DNA from: Sistotremastrum niveocremeum HHB9708
Taxonomy: Eukaryota > Basidiomycota > Agaricomycetes > Sistotremastrales > Sistotremastraceae
Reading direction: 5' to 3'
Length of the DNA stretch: 64,000 nucleotides
NCBI GenBank assembly: GCA_001630475.1
Contig: KV419414.1
Coordinates: 187,664-251,663, forward strand
Shown: positions 13,501-25,499 of the stretch, piece after piece
Layout: every line of letters starts with the position of its first letter
Position numbering within the stretch: position 1 is the stretch's first letter
Program-made: the position numbers and the translations under genes
Notes under the pieces: model-generated
Told to the model about the DNA's origin: nothing
The model's input: the letters and a program-made list of their open reading frames with translations, nothing else
Databases searched by the model: none

Positions 13501-13772
13501 TCTTTGCACCATTAATCCATACTCATGACATGACAGCTGCCGCGGATACGCGTACATCCGAGATTAGAGAAGATCACTATCTCGCGAAACCCGTTGTTTC
13601 TCTCGATAGAATTGTTCGTCATAATTCTCTGCGCAAATGGTTCGGGATATCGACACCTACCACGGCTGCCAGAAAGCGGCGAACGGCCTCCGCGGCTATC
13701 AAGGAAATAGATGGGACGGTCGATTCGAACATATATCTTGATATGCACGAGAATGGGCGGCTTTCGACTTAA
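10513..13772 (+). pseudogene. DUF6535 membrane protein, copy C, with an in-frame stop
   Basis: Exons are 10513-10723, 10775-10905, 10954-11118, 11172-12729, 12778-13485 and 13537-13772, the same architecture as copy B. The total of 1003 codons equals that of copy B. The second transmembrane helix reads QLVALF then TAG at 11095-11097, then YLAIITS; copy B has Tyr at that place. Everything downstream is preserved, so the lesion is young, allelic, or a sequence error. A product could also start at ATG 11208 (MQWAARL) within exon 4. Two introns (12730-12777, 48 nt; 13486-13536, 51 nt) are multiples of three and contain no stop, so 11184-13772 reads as one long frame although paralogs show they are introns. 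The C-terminal tail differs strongly from that of copy B. Confidence 0.75.
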
Positions 13773-14084
13773 GCGGACTCCCGAGGTCGGTAGATCTCCT
13801 AGCCGTTTCCTTCAGTCGTAATCACCGACGCATTCGATAGGTCAGCCAAGATCATTGCTATACGTCCTCGTCGGAATGCGTCTGCTCTATCGGTGGCCTC
13901 ATCCTGTTCATTCGCCCAGAGGAATGTAGCAAATATTTGAGCTTTCTCTAGGGTGAACAGCGGTACGCTTGCCGGAAGGCAGACGGAGAATGCAATGAAG
14001 TTGATTAGGAAGAAATACAATGATGCAGAACCAGGCGCTATTGCTACAATATCCAAAATTACAATTTTGTGATCCACAGACGGA

Positions 14085-15550
14085 TTACTTTCCGACATCA
14101 AGGACAATACGTCCCGCAACTTTTCCTTGCTCCAACCCATGGTATACACTAAAGGATATGTCCGATGAGTGACAAGTAAGAAGCGGGCGAGAAGAAGCAC
14201 TAACTCTGCGAGATCACTGAGATCCTTCGTTTCGAATATCACTTTGACTTTTCCTGCAGCGGCGATTGCTAGTGCTTCCACAGCATCTTGTCGGTTGCCG
14301 ACGTAAGAGCCCTTGAAGTTCAAGCACTGGATGAAGGTCGGTATGAGCGATACATAACGAGGAGATGCGGCATGACGTACCTTCAGGACGGAGAAGAAGA
14401 CGTTAGCGTTGAGGTCAGCAGCTGCGGGCAGTCCGACGAGCATCATTGTACCCGTCGGTCTAAGGTAGTCGACCGCTTGGGAGTAAGCTTCGCTCTGCGA
14501 GTCAAACATCAGAATGAATATCACAAGATCGATCCCAAGAGAAGCTCACGTTAGCAGCGGTGACTATCGATGCATGAGGTCCGAGACCGTCTGTTGCGTC
14601 CTTGATGTCTTGTACAAGGTCTAACGAGAGGATGATCAGCAAGGTGCATCGCAGGCGTGACATATGCGAATGTTCGTACCTTTCGTTGTCTTGAAATCAA
14701 TCCATTTCTCTGCGCCGAGGCTCAACACCAGCTTTCGCTTCTCCTCGCCGGTATCGATGGCAACGACACGCAGTCCCATAGCGGAAGCGTATTGAACCGC
14801 AAGATGGCCCAAACCACCGCCAGCGCCAGGAATCACAATCCAATCGCCGATATGTGTATCGGAATACTTGAGCGCTCGGTATGAAGTGACACCCTAAATA
14901 GATCATGAGGTTAGGAAAGACGGAGAGAACAAGGAATATGCTAAACGTACAGCACACAGGATACTGGCCGCGGCTTTAGAATCGAGTTGTTCAGGTATCG
15001 GGGTGACATGGTTGACATAGCTGACGACGTATTCGCTGAAGGTGCCGTCGACAGTGAAACCAGAGAGTTTGGCGCTCTGGCAAGCTACACTCGAATGAGT
15101 ACGTCACATGTGAAGATAAAACTAGCACTCCGTACCTTGTTCGAGTCCTTTGCGGCAGAATTCGCATTGGAGGCAAGAATACGCCAGCCATTTGATCCCA
15201 ACGCGATCGCCAACCTTGACGGAGTTCTCGGCTACAGGGGTATTTCGTCCGATGGCGACGATGGTACCAACTCCTTCGTGACCACCGACGAGAGGATGCT
15301 TTGAGGCGATGGGCCAGTCTCCTTTCTTCACATGAAGATCGGTGTGGCAGACACCGGTCGCGATGATCTTCACCAGACATTCGCCTGGAGCAAGCTCGTC
15401 GGCCTGTTTGACTACGAAATAATCAATCCAACGCAATCCATGTCATCACCACGATGAAGCCGTACCAGGGTAGTCCTTGAGAACTTCTAGCTCAGCACCG
15501 ATAGCTGGGACGACAGCGGCGATCTGAGTCTTGGGAATCTTGTAAGACAT
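14085..15550 (-). CDS. Zinc-dependent alcohol dehydrogenase
   Basis: Eight exons (15550-15466, 15411-15136, 15084-14951, 14893-14680, 14620-14550, 14494-14381, 14326-14205, 14148-14085) give 359 aa with all phases consistent, the usual length of fungal ADH1-type enzymes. It interconverts alcohols and aldehydes with NAD(H), presumably in the cytosol. Start MSYKIPKTQIAAVV is typical. Visible residues: catalytic zinc ligands Cys50 (VCHTDLH), His73-Glu74 (GGHEGVG) and Cys164 (ILCAGVTSY); structural zinc cysteines 108, 111, 114 and 122; nucleotide fold GAGGGLG at 188-194; SYVGNRQDAVEAL near the C-terminus. It ends GKVAGRIVLDVGK. A longer frame reading on to 13799 is intron read-through. The small seventh intron was placed by restoring this conserved C-terminus. 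It appears intact. Confidence 0.92.
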
Positions 15551-15616
15551 GTTGTATGAGGTTCGATGTAGATGAGTCTGAGGGCTCGAATACTCCAGTG
15601 GCTCCAAAACGCCACC

Positions 15617-15623
15617 TTATATA
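15617..15623 (-). promoter_or_regulatory. TATA box of the alcohol dehydrogenase gene
   Basis: On the minus strand TATATAA lies 67 bp upstream of the ATG at 15550, a usual core-promoter distance for a fungal gene with a short 5' leader. Confidence 0.5.
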
Positions 15624-18047
15624 AACGAATGACCGGCTGCTATCAGTCGACCTCATTTGGAGCATTGTGCTTCATGGAACCGCGAAGCCGGCAGGATAAC
15701 GCATCAGCTACGTCTCCTGACTGGAGCGGACGGAAAGGAGGTCTGGATTCGGCGTGAAAGAGGTGAGATAATCGTTAAGGATCTGTGATTGAAGTCCAGG
15801 CTGATGGTCATCCCGAGCGAGCCAACGTAGCTGCGCTCAACTTGCAGCGAACGAACCCCTGGTCGACGCCTGGACCATTGGAGGCGCCTTTCGGCATTCG
15901 CCGTCGACTCCTCGATTCTCACTCACTCAAGGCTCAGTTCCATTGGTAAAGAACGAAAGTATTAGTTCTCAAGGTGAACACAATGAATCCAGAGTTCTTG
16001 GGTTTCTACTCAAATTTAATTTTGAATTTTGTCAACAGATCTCTTCCTCGCACAATATTTATTCGACGGCGAACCCAGATGCCCCGACGGCCTCCCTCGG
16101 AATGCCCAGAATCACGCTTTCGAGCTTCCACGAAATGCGAGATAGATCAAGAGCAGGAAGTCATGATCAATTAGATAATATTTCTCGAGAACCGACCCCA
16201 TTCTCCGATTTCTACCGCATGCTAGAAGTCATAGGCACCAGAGAAGATTGGCGAACTATTGCACCCCATCTCGAGGCTGCTTCTCATTCAGTATCCCTGA
16301 GAGAACTTAGCAGGGTCTTTCGCGGTTCCGTTCTTCCGCGGCCTTGAGTTGAACTTGCGTACGACGAGCAAACTGAATAGGATTGATATTCAAGATATTG
16401 ACGGCGAGCTTCTAGTTGTCGGAATGAGTTGTCAAGGCAGATGACGATGCGCTCCTTTCGATTCATGAATTTCCTAGCCAACATAATGTTGATAGAGCAC
16501 ATCGTGTTCGATGGTCAAATCCCCCGAGTTCGATCGACGAATATGAGTTACTGACCTCGATCGTGGGGATTGCGGGGTCAATGGAGTCTTCTCATGGAGC
16601 CGCCTGAAATTTTCGATCGACTCTCGCGATGTGGGGAACCGTTCAAGAATCAAGTGCCCAAAGATTCAATACGGCGCCAGGGAATTGGCAAGCACGCGAC
16701 ATTCCGTGATGTTCCGTTAGCAGCTCATGTATAGCACGTATAGCAGACTGAGACTTGAGCTAGGAGCCAGGAGTTCCGTTGGAAAGTCTGATAAACGTAT
16801 AAAAGTCTGTGATATTCCATGAAATAGCGAGGGTACTTAGTAATAGTCAGATGAGCTGGTACTTCTTTCACATAGCCAAGACTCGGATTCAGATGCTAGC
16901 TCTCGTGCAGTAGTCATGTGCTCGCATAATGAACAGAGAACCGTAGAGGAATCCTCGTTCAAGGGAATGGAGAAAGATTCTGTCCTTGAACCGAGCAAAT
17001 CATCCATTTCGAAGAGTCCGACCGAAGAACTTGGATAAGGTTGAGGTGAGTCCGAGCGTCATCATAGGGATGCGGGGGATTGCGGAAGAAGTGACCCTCG
17101 AAGCCACTGAATTTCGCAAAAAGGCACCTGAAATTTCTCGATCGACTCTCATCGACAGGGACGCCGTATAAGAATCATATGCATCGATGATGTATATCAC
17201 ATCATGGTTTGATCGCTCCCACAAGGAATATGAGAATGAAAGACGGGAGACTCAAGTGGGTCCGTTTCGAAACCGAAGTACTGCGAATGCCTGTTTGAAT
17301 GTGTGCTGATCTGAGTGTGATGGAAATTCGCTTCGTAGACGGAAAATTCCTCCCTCGAGCCTAGTGATTCTGGGAATTCATGCAGAGAGCCCCGTAATGA
17401 TTATAATGAAGGACAAACGAAGTTCCCGTCGAGGCGCAACGAAAACCAGTTCAGAGGGCAGAGAAGTCCAAGATTCCCGACAGCAAGTCCACCGAGTATC
17501 AATCGCTAGGAATATGTGAAATTCCGTCTGATGAAGGCAAGATGTAGTGGATGGTTGCGGGCTTGACTCGTGGGCGATTGAAGGCGTTATCCGCTGGAAC
17601 CGACCCCGCACCCCGTGCAGGTTGTAAATTTTGTCTACTGGGTTGCAGTATGGTTAGAGTCAGGACCCAAGAAGATCCAAGGGAGGGGTCCCGTATCTGG
17701 GGTTAAAACTGGCCAGGCAAATATTTGAGACGATGTCAAGGTGTTCCCAACTTGAAGACGAGAAATGTGCTGCCAGCACAGTGTGGAACAAATGTTCCGA
17801 AGGTGTCGCCGTGCTATGCGGATATGCTATGATGCAGATTTCCAAGGACTTGAAAGGATAAATGCCATCAAGGTAGCGAAGAAAAGACGAAAGAAAGTCC
17901 CTGCGTCGACGGGAAGTGCACGGGCCAAACAAGTGCCGCTGAATGGATGCCATGGCCAGAAGCAAGCGCCGCGACTTTCGGCAGTTGGGCCTGGCATCCG
18001 GCTCTCAGATCAGATTACCAAGCATTAGAAGCAAGCGCCTTCATCAA
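15624..18047. other. Gene-poor stretch, no confident gene
   Basis: Short frames occur (for example 15943-16347 on the plus strand) but none shows a recognisable domain or good splice structure. A diffuse duplicated patch lies at about 16565-16645 and 17070-17165, sharing GGGGATTGCGG and a CCTGAAATTT...CGATCGACTCTC core, and looks like decayed repeat DNA. Confidence 0.4.
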
Positions 18048-18129
18048 GGCGATCTGGCCGAGCGGTCTAAGGCGTCAGACTAAGGATCTGATCTCTTCGG
18101 GGGCCTGGGTTCGAATCCCAGGGTCGTCA
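18048..18129 (+). tRNA. tRNA-Leu (anticodon AAG)
   Basis: A complete 82-nt cloverleaf without intron. The acceptor stem GGCGATC pairs with GGTCGTC (allowing G-U pairs), followed by discriminator A. The D arm is GCC...GGC, the anticodon stem TCAGA/TCTGA with loop CTAAGGA (anticodon AAG, Leu CUU codons), then a long class II variable arm CTCTTCGGGG and T arm CTGGG TTCGAAT CCCAG. The long variable arm fits leucine. A TTTT run at 18134-18137 is the likely Pol III terminator. Box A (TGGCCGAGCGG) and box B (GGTTCGAATCC) are intact. Confidence 0.95.
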
Positions 18130-18137
18130 CTTCTTTT

Positions 18138-19872
18138 GTTGGATCACCAAGCTACGTTGCTATAGCATCTTATCTTCTGTACTTAAACTCGCTGTGCCTA
18201 TTCCGTCCCATTCTCTTGTCGCCGTGAGGTTCCTGTACCACCACCATCGTGTGCACGTTTGAGCTTATTTTTCTGAGTCCTGGATGGTCGATGATCTCAT
18301 CCGATCGTGTTACCCCTTTGTTGATCAGTTCGAGATTTCTGGTTTCGAGGAGCGGAAACCATTTCGGCAAGCAACAATATGTTACCAAGCATCCTATGAA
18401 TGAATGGTAAATGGATCCTCGTTCTGGCAATGTAGAAATGCACAGGCTCAGGCTGGGACTGTAAAGAATTTGAGCCGAACGCCATGGTTCGCCCGGGTAA
18501 TAGATATTACAATGCTGCTATGAGTGAGGTCGGGCTTCTGGCAGTGAGATCCGGGGATGCGTAAATCATTCTGTGGCACTTGTACGGACAGAACCAAGGC
18601 ACAGAGTATTCGAATGAGTCGAATGAGCAACGCTGTGATCAACTTCACTGATATTTATTGAAAAGAATCCGAAACGATCGATGTTATCTAGAATTGGGAT
18701 TTTGCTATCTACTTCCGCCGACGCGCAACATGACTCAGCAGGAGCGTGTGCAGGACAGGACAGCCTTGGCTCAGCTCCGTATAGCGAACGAAGATAAGCG
18801 CGGATGGGACGTAGAGAGACGAAATGACGTTTGAAGTCGCTGGCTCCAGTTTCTACATCCAGTGGGCACGGGATGCCCGGGAATATGAGCTCAGTAGGGG
18901 TCAGGATGCCCCGAGTCCCAGAATCTGAAGGTCAATGCGTTCCGAGCTGACCCTGACTGATTGCAGTGAAATAGACCAAGACGTGCCGGAGGAAAACGTC
19001 AGCTCAGAAAATCGGAAGACCGGATAGCATCCAGTGTGTTCATGATGAATAAAGAGATGGCGCTGCGATGCGTTTTAGCAGTACAGATGCGAACGTGACG
19101 CTGCCCATGAAAGAATCAATCAAGGGGGATATCCGATTATCCAATGTGGGACGTGCGATATCCTGTAGGATATTTGTCTCTTCGGAGCATTTTCCGGAAA
19201 AATGCAGAGTCGGAAAACTTGTGCTTTGGTGCACTGTCCACATCTTCCAATTTGCCTTAACTAGCTAAGTCGGTGAACAAAAAATTCATTGACGCCCGAA
19301 ATGACGAGCTCCGGGGGATAAACGACCTTGCATATGACAGTTTCAAAGACTGGGACCAGCTGGGGATATCTTGAATTCACCGGAGTGACATCGGCATGGA
19401 TCCAGTACTGGATTCACTCAGGGTCGATTTTCGTTAAAAACACTGGTAGATGGGAATTCGACGCAGACATCCAATTCTGTATACGGTCGGTTACCAAATA
19501 CCAGGTCGCCTAGAAATCGCAGCCATAGGAGACGAGACGATGACTTGAGATATCCAAGGACCCTTTGATTTCAAGATGCCATTGAGTCACTGTTGATGTA
19601 CGATGAGAAATATCTTAGAAACCACCGACGACGGATCTCGTCTCTGGGCGAAACGCTTTGATCAATTCGATGGGCCCAAGTAACGATAGCAGATGGTACC
19701 AGAGAAAATACAGACTGATAATATATCCTCTGGCGAATATATATATCAATGTCTAAACCGCTATCCAGCATCAAACTCAACACTCAGTCAAATCCCAGCT
19801 CACCGTCCAAAGCTCTTCCAAACTCAAAAGCTCTTTCACCACTTAACACCACTTAACACCACGGGATATAAA
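18138..19872. other. Intergenic, no gene seen
   Basis: No convincing gene. Just upstream of the gene at 19873 there is an AT-rich TATATATAT run near 19738-19746 and a short direct repeat (CACTTAACAC, twice around 19840-19860), both within the presumed promoter and leader of that gene. Confidence 0.35.
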
Positions 19873-20261
19873 ATGGTCGATATCAAAGCTAGCCTGAAGT
19901 CTTGGAACTTCCGACCAGTAACAAATCCCCAGCAAGGATACCTATGGCAGGTTCAACGTTGGGCAGAGACCAACAACCTCAAGTTAGACTTCGAGACGGA
20001 GCAAGTTCCCGGAAGATCCTCAAACAGCCCTGTCTGGCAAGCCACACCCACAGGTGAGTAGATATCCAACAGGATTCAAGAAGCATCGGGTGAGGCTGAG
20101 ATGGGTATAGTCGACGGCAAGGTGCTTGCCCAGTATGTCATGGCTGCGGCGACAGTGGCAGAAGCCAAAGAAGCGGCTGCCCAGAAGCTTGCAGAGTCTG
20201 GTCGTCGCGTAAGCAGTTGCACAGACGTGAAACGATCATCGAACTGACTTTCTTACAGTGA
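19873..20261 (+). CDS. Small dsRBD-like protein, family member D1
   Basis: Exons 19873-20053 and 20111-20208 encode 93 aa; the third exon begins with the stop codon TGA at 20259-20261, directly after an intron (20209-20258) with a good CTGAC branch site and TTACAG end. The product MVDIKASLKS... holds LWQVQRWAETNNLKLDFE, then PVWQATPTVDGK and a helix AEAKEAAAQKLAESG. The order helix, three strands with PVW in the middle, and an Ala/Lys-rich C-terminal helix is that of a double-stranded-RNA-binding domain, and the protein contains nothing else. Similarity is by pattern only; the lysine triad of the second helix is partly degenerate. It is the first of four paralogs at 19.9-27.5 kb, all in the same orientation. 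Confidence 0.72.
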
Positions 20262-21079
20262 ACACGAGGATGACGTCACAGACATCGTCCAAACCAAGAG
20301 CATACGCGATAGATTTTATTGAGAAAGATATTCATGTTCTGATCATTCCATTCAATCATTATTCTGCGCAGGATATTGAAATTGTTTGACACGTACCCGT
20401 TTAAGCTTGTGAATGTGTTTGCGGACAACAGAAGGCTATTAGCTGTATCGGCAGAACAGCATGTATCGTCAAGCCGAGATGCAACACTTCGATCGCGTGG
20501 CGCTAATTGGCAGAGCACAGCTATGCCGCACGAAGCGCATTTATTTAAGCCACGTTCAGGCTTTGATGAATTTTCGAGACGCAACAAAGAGGGATCAACG
20601 AGGCGATGACGTCATGGTCTTATGCGCTAGGAGACAACGGAGACCAGGCAGCGCGAAAGAAGGCCGCACTGGACGAGCAAACGTCGAGTCTAAATTCGCG
20701 TTATCGGAAATATTTATTGGCAGCAGTTTGGCTACTCACTCGTAAATTCGCGGTTTGAATATAATATTTGTTTAGTGCAAGAACTATGGTGCCGAATTAG
20801 GTCGATTTGGCTGACGGTCAAGCTTCTCAAGTGCAAAGATTCTGCAGATGCAGAGATTTGACGGTGCTCCGGCAGCGTAGAGGATTGGTGGACGCTATGG
20901 AATGCGACGCGGTTCGACAGGGAGTGGTATTACACAGAGTTGCTGATTCTACACAGCTACTCGTCAGAGTAGTATTAGTATCAGAGAAAGCAGACGAACC
21001 CGCTATCTCCATCCCTTCAAAGCATTCCCTTGCAATCAAACCGATAACAATCCGTCTACATCTTCATTCTTCACGAGAA
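20262..21079. other. Spacer between D1 and D2
   Basis: Short frames only. A patch at about 20609-20760 on the plus strand (MTSWSYALGDNGDQAARKKAAL) faintly recalls the last helix of the neighbouring dsRBD-like genes and could be a decayed copy, but I cannot support it as a gene. Confidence 0.25.
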
Positions 21080-21471
21080 ATGGAATCTTTCAAATCTGCA
21101 GTCGGCACTCAGAAATTTCACGAGCCAAGGGGAGCTCAGACATACCTCTACCAAGTCAACCTCTGGGGAGGAAACGACCTCCGATGGCACGAAAGCACAA
21201 TCGACGGTCGCGAGGAACATGATCCCGTCTGGCAAGTCGTTCCAATCTGTAAGACCCCCCCCCATCCACACCACTTCGCGAGAGACACTCACTCGTGAGG
21301 TAACGCATCACAGATAAAGACGAGTTCCTAGCCGATTACGCCGCATGTGCTCCTACCAAGAAAGGTGCCCTCGAAGCTTCGGCGAAAGCATTGGCGTTAT
21401 CTGGCCATTGCGTAAGTAACACTTCAACGAATAATCTATCATATCCTCACCGTCGAATGTCCACACAGTAA
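21080..21471 (+). CDS. Small dsRBD-like protein, family member D2
   Basis: Exons 21080-21248 and 21314-21411 (98 nt, exactly as in D1) encode 89 aa, MESFKSAVGTQKFHEP... . The stop TAA (21469-21471) again stands immediately after the second intron (21412-21468, CACACAG end). Core features: YLYQVNLWGGNDLRWHES, DPVWQVVPI, and the final helix TKKGALEASAKALALSG, whose KK and spaced Lys best match the dsRNA-binding lysines of the canonical domain among the four copies. First intron 21249-21313 carries a poly-C run. A longer frame starting at 20807 is fortuitous: the M at 21080 matches the start in the paralogs. Confidence 0.7.
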
Positions 21472-22176
21472 GTCTAGCTCCATCCGTTTGTGGAAGTTGG
21501 GGTTGCATGGAAGCTGACCGGTGGGGTAGACGGAAATACCGACGGTTGGATTCGGTGCAACAATGACTCGCACTTGGGTGTTAGAGAGTTGGACATATCT
21601 ATCTTAGATTGAACATTGGACTTCGGACTTCGTAGTTGTGTCTCTTGCGTTAGTTGATAATACAGTTGTTGGACTTTGTTCAAAATGAGTGAATGCCACG
21701 ACAGTGCAAGAGTGAAGCAGGCTCACGATTTGCAACGCCATTTGGACTGCCATTCCACCTCGCCCCGTAGACTTGCTTTGAGACTGATTCCTGCGCATGC
21801 ATGCGATCGACGCGATGAATATTTGGTGGCTTGCTGGATGGACAGCCAGCAAGCACTTTTCCGCTTACGCCAGGTTCGCCTGGCGTGCACCCAGGATGGC
21901 GTACAATCTTCATGAAGGAGTAGTAGTAGTGTCGATAGGCACGACCAGTGACTCAGAGTCTGAAGTCTTGGAGTCAAGTTGGTTGCAGCCGTTGTCGTGG
22001 TGCGCTGCGAAGAGGGTTCGGCGATTACCTTTTTGCCCGCGTCACGGCCAGCTCGGCCTGGCATGATTTTCTGAACAGAAATGTAGTTGCAGACACTTCT
22101 GAAACTATTATAGAGTTCACAAGAACAGCAAATCCGGGTACTATATCTAAGGCCTAAAACTGATACGGGCAACAAT

Positions 22177-23527
22177 CTAGAGCCCGAGCTGAGATCGAGC
22201 AAGGCCGATCAGCAACCACCGGCTTTTAAACAATGAAGCGAGCCAATCGCCGAATCTGCGTTGATGATATTGAGTCAAAGCTTCAATAGAATTGGGAAAG
22301 ACCCTCACAGAATTCCCCACAATACGCCCAGATATCCGGAGCCACCATACTGTTGAAAGCGTCAGGAGAGGACAACAATAAATGGTTCACGCTGAAACTG
22401 ACCTTTCCGTTGGTGATCACGATAGCTTCGAACGTTCCCTGATATTCTTTCAGGTGCGCTGCCTGTCCTATTTCAATCTCTTTGAGCAGAGCTACGACGT
22501 TTGGGACGATGACTGCTTGATGCGCCCCGGCTTTACCGACTTGCTTCTGTTCAGGAAAATCGATGACATCACCCGCTGCTAGGATATGAGGGAAGGCGGG
22601 CAGTTGCATTGTTGGTAAGATTTTGACGTGACCAGAAGCAGTGAGAGACGCTCCGGGGAGGGACGATAAGAAGGATGTGTCCGGTTTACCTCCTCGAGTG
22701 GGCACCTATATTGAAAGAATCAGCCTGGGCCAAAGAAGGAATGATGAGCAAACTGACGATGAGATCAGCGACTAAGGAGTTTCCTTCCCGCGTTACGTAT
22801 GTCCCTTCGACTCCCGAAGATATGACCGGCGATAACTGATCGAGGTGGTTCTGAAGAAGGAGCTCTATATTCCGCTTCCTAACTTTGAGCTCAATATCCT
22901 TTCGAAATTTCAAGGGATAGGCCTCGTTGAGAAGGTATGGCCCTCCATGGACAATCGTGATCTTCTTATTCTGCAGCTATCGATCAGATACGAGCGTCAA
23001 GAAATTGAGAGAACGATGCGCACTGGATATAAATCCCTCAATTCTCCAGCAAGCTCGATGCCCACCGAACCCCCACCCGCCAATACGATCTTCTCGGCAT
23101 GAGCGAACTGTGATCGCCATGCTTCGACGTGAGACAAGGCGTGATTCTTCGTTCCGACGGGAAGATTGAGTCCTGCTTCCCATGAAGAGCCGGGCGCAAG
23201 GACCAATATATCCCAGTATATCTGATCACCGCTCTCCAACACAACCCAGCCTCTCCGACCATCCTTATCGGAACGGACTTCAGTAACGGTTCCGAGAACA
23301 AAGTTGCCATTCCCTTTGACGAAGAGCTTATCGAGAGGCATCAAGACTCTCTTCTCTAGCTCGCCTTCAGGAGTGACAATCATTCGCAGTGTGCCAGGAA
23401 GGTGGGTAAAGAAGTCTCTTGAGGAGATAAGAGTGATGGTATGTTGCTTAGGATCCAGTTTCGAAGACAGTGCGCGAGCGATAGGTGCACCAAAACCGCC
23501 AGCACCGATGATGACAATGCTCGGCAT
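22177..23527 (-). CDS. AIFM2/AMID-like FAD-dependent oxidoreductase
   Basis: Five exons (23527-23024, 22970-22758, 22705-22403, 22349-22309, 22255-22177) encode 379 aa. It is a pyridine-nucleotide-disulphide-type flavoprotein of the AMID/AIF2 group, which moves electrons from NAD(P)H to quinone-like acceptors. Visible: N-terminal FAD fold VIIGAGGFG (residues 5-13), second dinucleotide fold LAGGGSVG (149-156) with IELAGEL, FAD contact AAGDVID (282-288), and the family C-terminus YGGSGYLGVLWGI...FGDWLASLFKSRWL. The last two short exons were placed by restoring that C-terminus. Length and motif spacing are normal, so it looks intact. It lies between members D2 and D3 of the dsRBD-like cluster but points the other way; a functional link is not implied. 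Confidence 0.9.
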
Positions 23528-25499
23528 CGTTGCACTAGTATACGAGAACCTGATAAAGTGTGGATAAGCTACTATCCATGACCTGGATGGAATGAAGCTG
23601 CGTACTTATATCGACTAGGAGCTCAGATTCTTGTCCGATTAGCAGATTCGGAACGATGACGAGGCCATCAAGAAGCTGCCTGGAACGTGCAGACGCGGCC
23701 GCCGACTCTTATCACAGCTCAAACGATTAAGCTAAGCGAAATGCATGCCCAATCGGTAGAATAATTGGGTCGTCCATTGACTGATCATTCATGTCTGAAC
23801 GTCGTACTGCGCGTCGGCGAATGGATGATTGTCGCCAGCAACGTCCTGCTGGGAAAGGCACGAAAAAATGAGTTCGGCAGATGCCGATCTCGCTTGCTGT
23901 TGCCCACATTGGCACAGCACGCTAAAGCACGCTCTCTCTATTTCTCATAGTATCTCAGCGGTCCCGATGGCTATGGCACTCAGTTATCAACAGATTTCTT
24001 TACGCGTTGTTCTGCTCTATTCAAGTATATAGCTGCGGCCGACATGCAACAGAGCCTTATCTCATCACAAGTGTCATCGTATCTTCATCAGGTCACACGA
24101 TAATGAACATCACTTCATTTCAATCGAGTTTGAGAGGAAAACATGCTGTATCGCATGTATTCCTGTCTAACTCACTGCTCGATCCCTTCAAAACGTACTG
24201 CCTGTGTCGTTTTGCAGTACTGCAGCTATTCTCGATCTGTGCTTTTCTCGCCGAATCAAAGGGACAATGAGACTCCAGAGCCCTTCTTCAAGAGGGATAG
24301 ATCATCAGCCTATTGAAATGCTCTGTTCCGTGTCGCCATGATATCCGTTATTCTCGCACGGTGCGAGCACCTCAAGGGATACACTCTTCAGCACGCTCTA
24401 GTCACAGCTCATGATCGGCATGAGCATCAACACATGTTCGATCGATCAAACTACTGCTGTCGCGTACCGACTCTTGCTCCAATATCGCTCGTCCAATATT
24501 TCTGCATCGACTCCCTGGACGACATAACACAAAGCATCAAAGACCTCGGGCACTCTCGATTTAGTCAATGTGCAGTCAACGTTCAAAGTCACTCTGAACA
24601 TTAATTCAAATCTTACAAATGAACGAACAGTTGATCCACTGGAAGATGGATTAGCACAATCATTTCGGCGTTCCCGGCTGTCCATCAAGCTATCGATCGC
24701 CGATAATCTACGTCGCTAAACTCGAATTTCGTTGAACAACTGCTGATATATTTTCCGCCGCTGTTGGAAGAAACCCAGCGCAGGCACGAGACCTTCGATG
24801 CAGCAATGCTCTGCGTGGATCCTTGGATCTATGATCGCAGGCTGAAGTCCAGTCTGGACAGCACCAGCGTCTGTTGTGGACGGTGTCACTGTATGCCCAT
24901 TCATCCGTCTTGACCCAATCAAATCATGAAATCACATCGGGAGCCCTGGATTCTTGGCGGATTGATTACTATGTCTCTGTCAGGCTCGTCTATTCTCCCG
25001 GATTTTGCTTTCTGAGCCATCCATGTTCTGGACCTATTGCTGAATGCATGAAATAAAATACTAATCGCTGTATCATGGCTTTGCAGAATGCACTCATCAC
25101 TCTGCCTCGCTTCGTCCCGTTTCTACCCTAAAAGTCAGTCATTGATTTCTGAGGTTCCAATGATCGCAAGGCAATCCCAGATCGCGCTGTCTATTACCCT
25201 AGATCAAGCACGAATTGCTCCACTAAGAACCCCTCGTGTAGGCTGAAGTCACTACAACAACTGAGTTCCGCGCGTTATTTGGCTGACGCTTATAGACTCG
25301 CAGTCGAATTCCAACCCTCATTTTATCACTTGTACTCTGACTAGTCACTCGGACATCCAATGCATCATACACTGGCGACTTTTGCAAGCACTGTTCTAGG
25401 TTATAAAAGCCCTTCCCGAGGTTCAATACCGCACGCCGCCGCCACCGACTGGACAACCCTCTCCTACGAATTTCTCAAATACTCAGACTCTCCAGAACA
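23528..25499. other. Intergenic with the D3 promoter
   Basis: No credible gene. TATAAAAG at 25402-25409 lies about 90 bp before the ATG of D3 and is its likely TATA box. On the minus strand a TATAAG near 23606-23612 may serve the oxidoreductase gene. Confidence 0.4.

Noticed and set aside
11184-13772. A single uninterrupted 862-codon gene
   Set aside because: Comparison with the two paralogs shows five further N-terminal and C-terminal exon borders; two introns merely happen to be in-frame.
13799-14524. A 241-aa minus-strand protein with a hydrophobic tail
   Set aside because: It is read-through of introns 5-7 of the alcohol dehydrogenase; splicing restores the family C-terminus ending at 14085.
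15943-16347. A 134-aa plus-strand gene
   Set aside because: No domain, no paralog, no splice or promoter support; it lies in a repeat-like decayed stretch.
20807-21298. A 163-aa protein on the plus strand
   Set aside because: Only its last third is the first exon of D2; the upstream part has no homology to the paralogs, whose start aligns with 21080.
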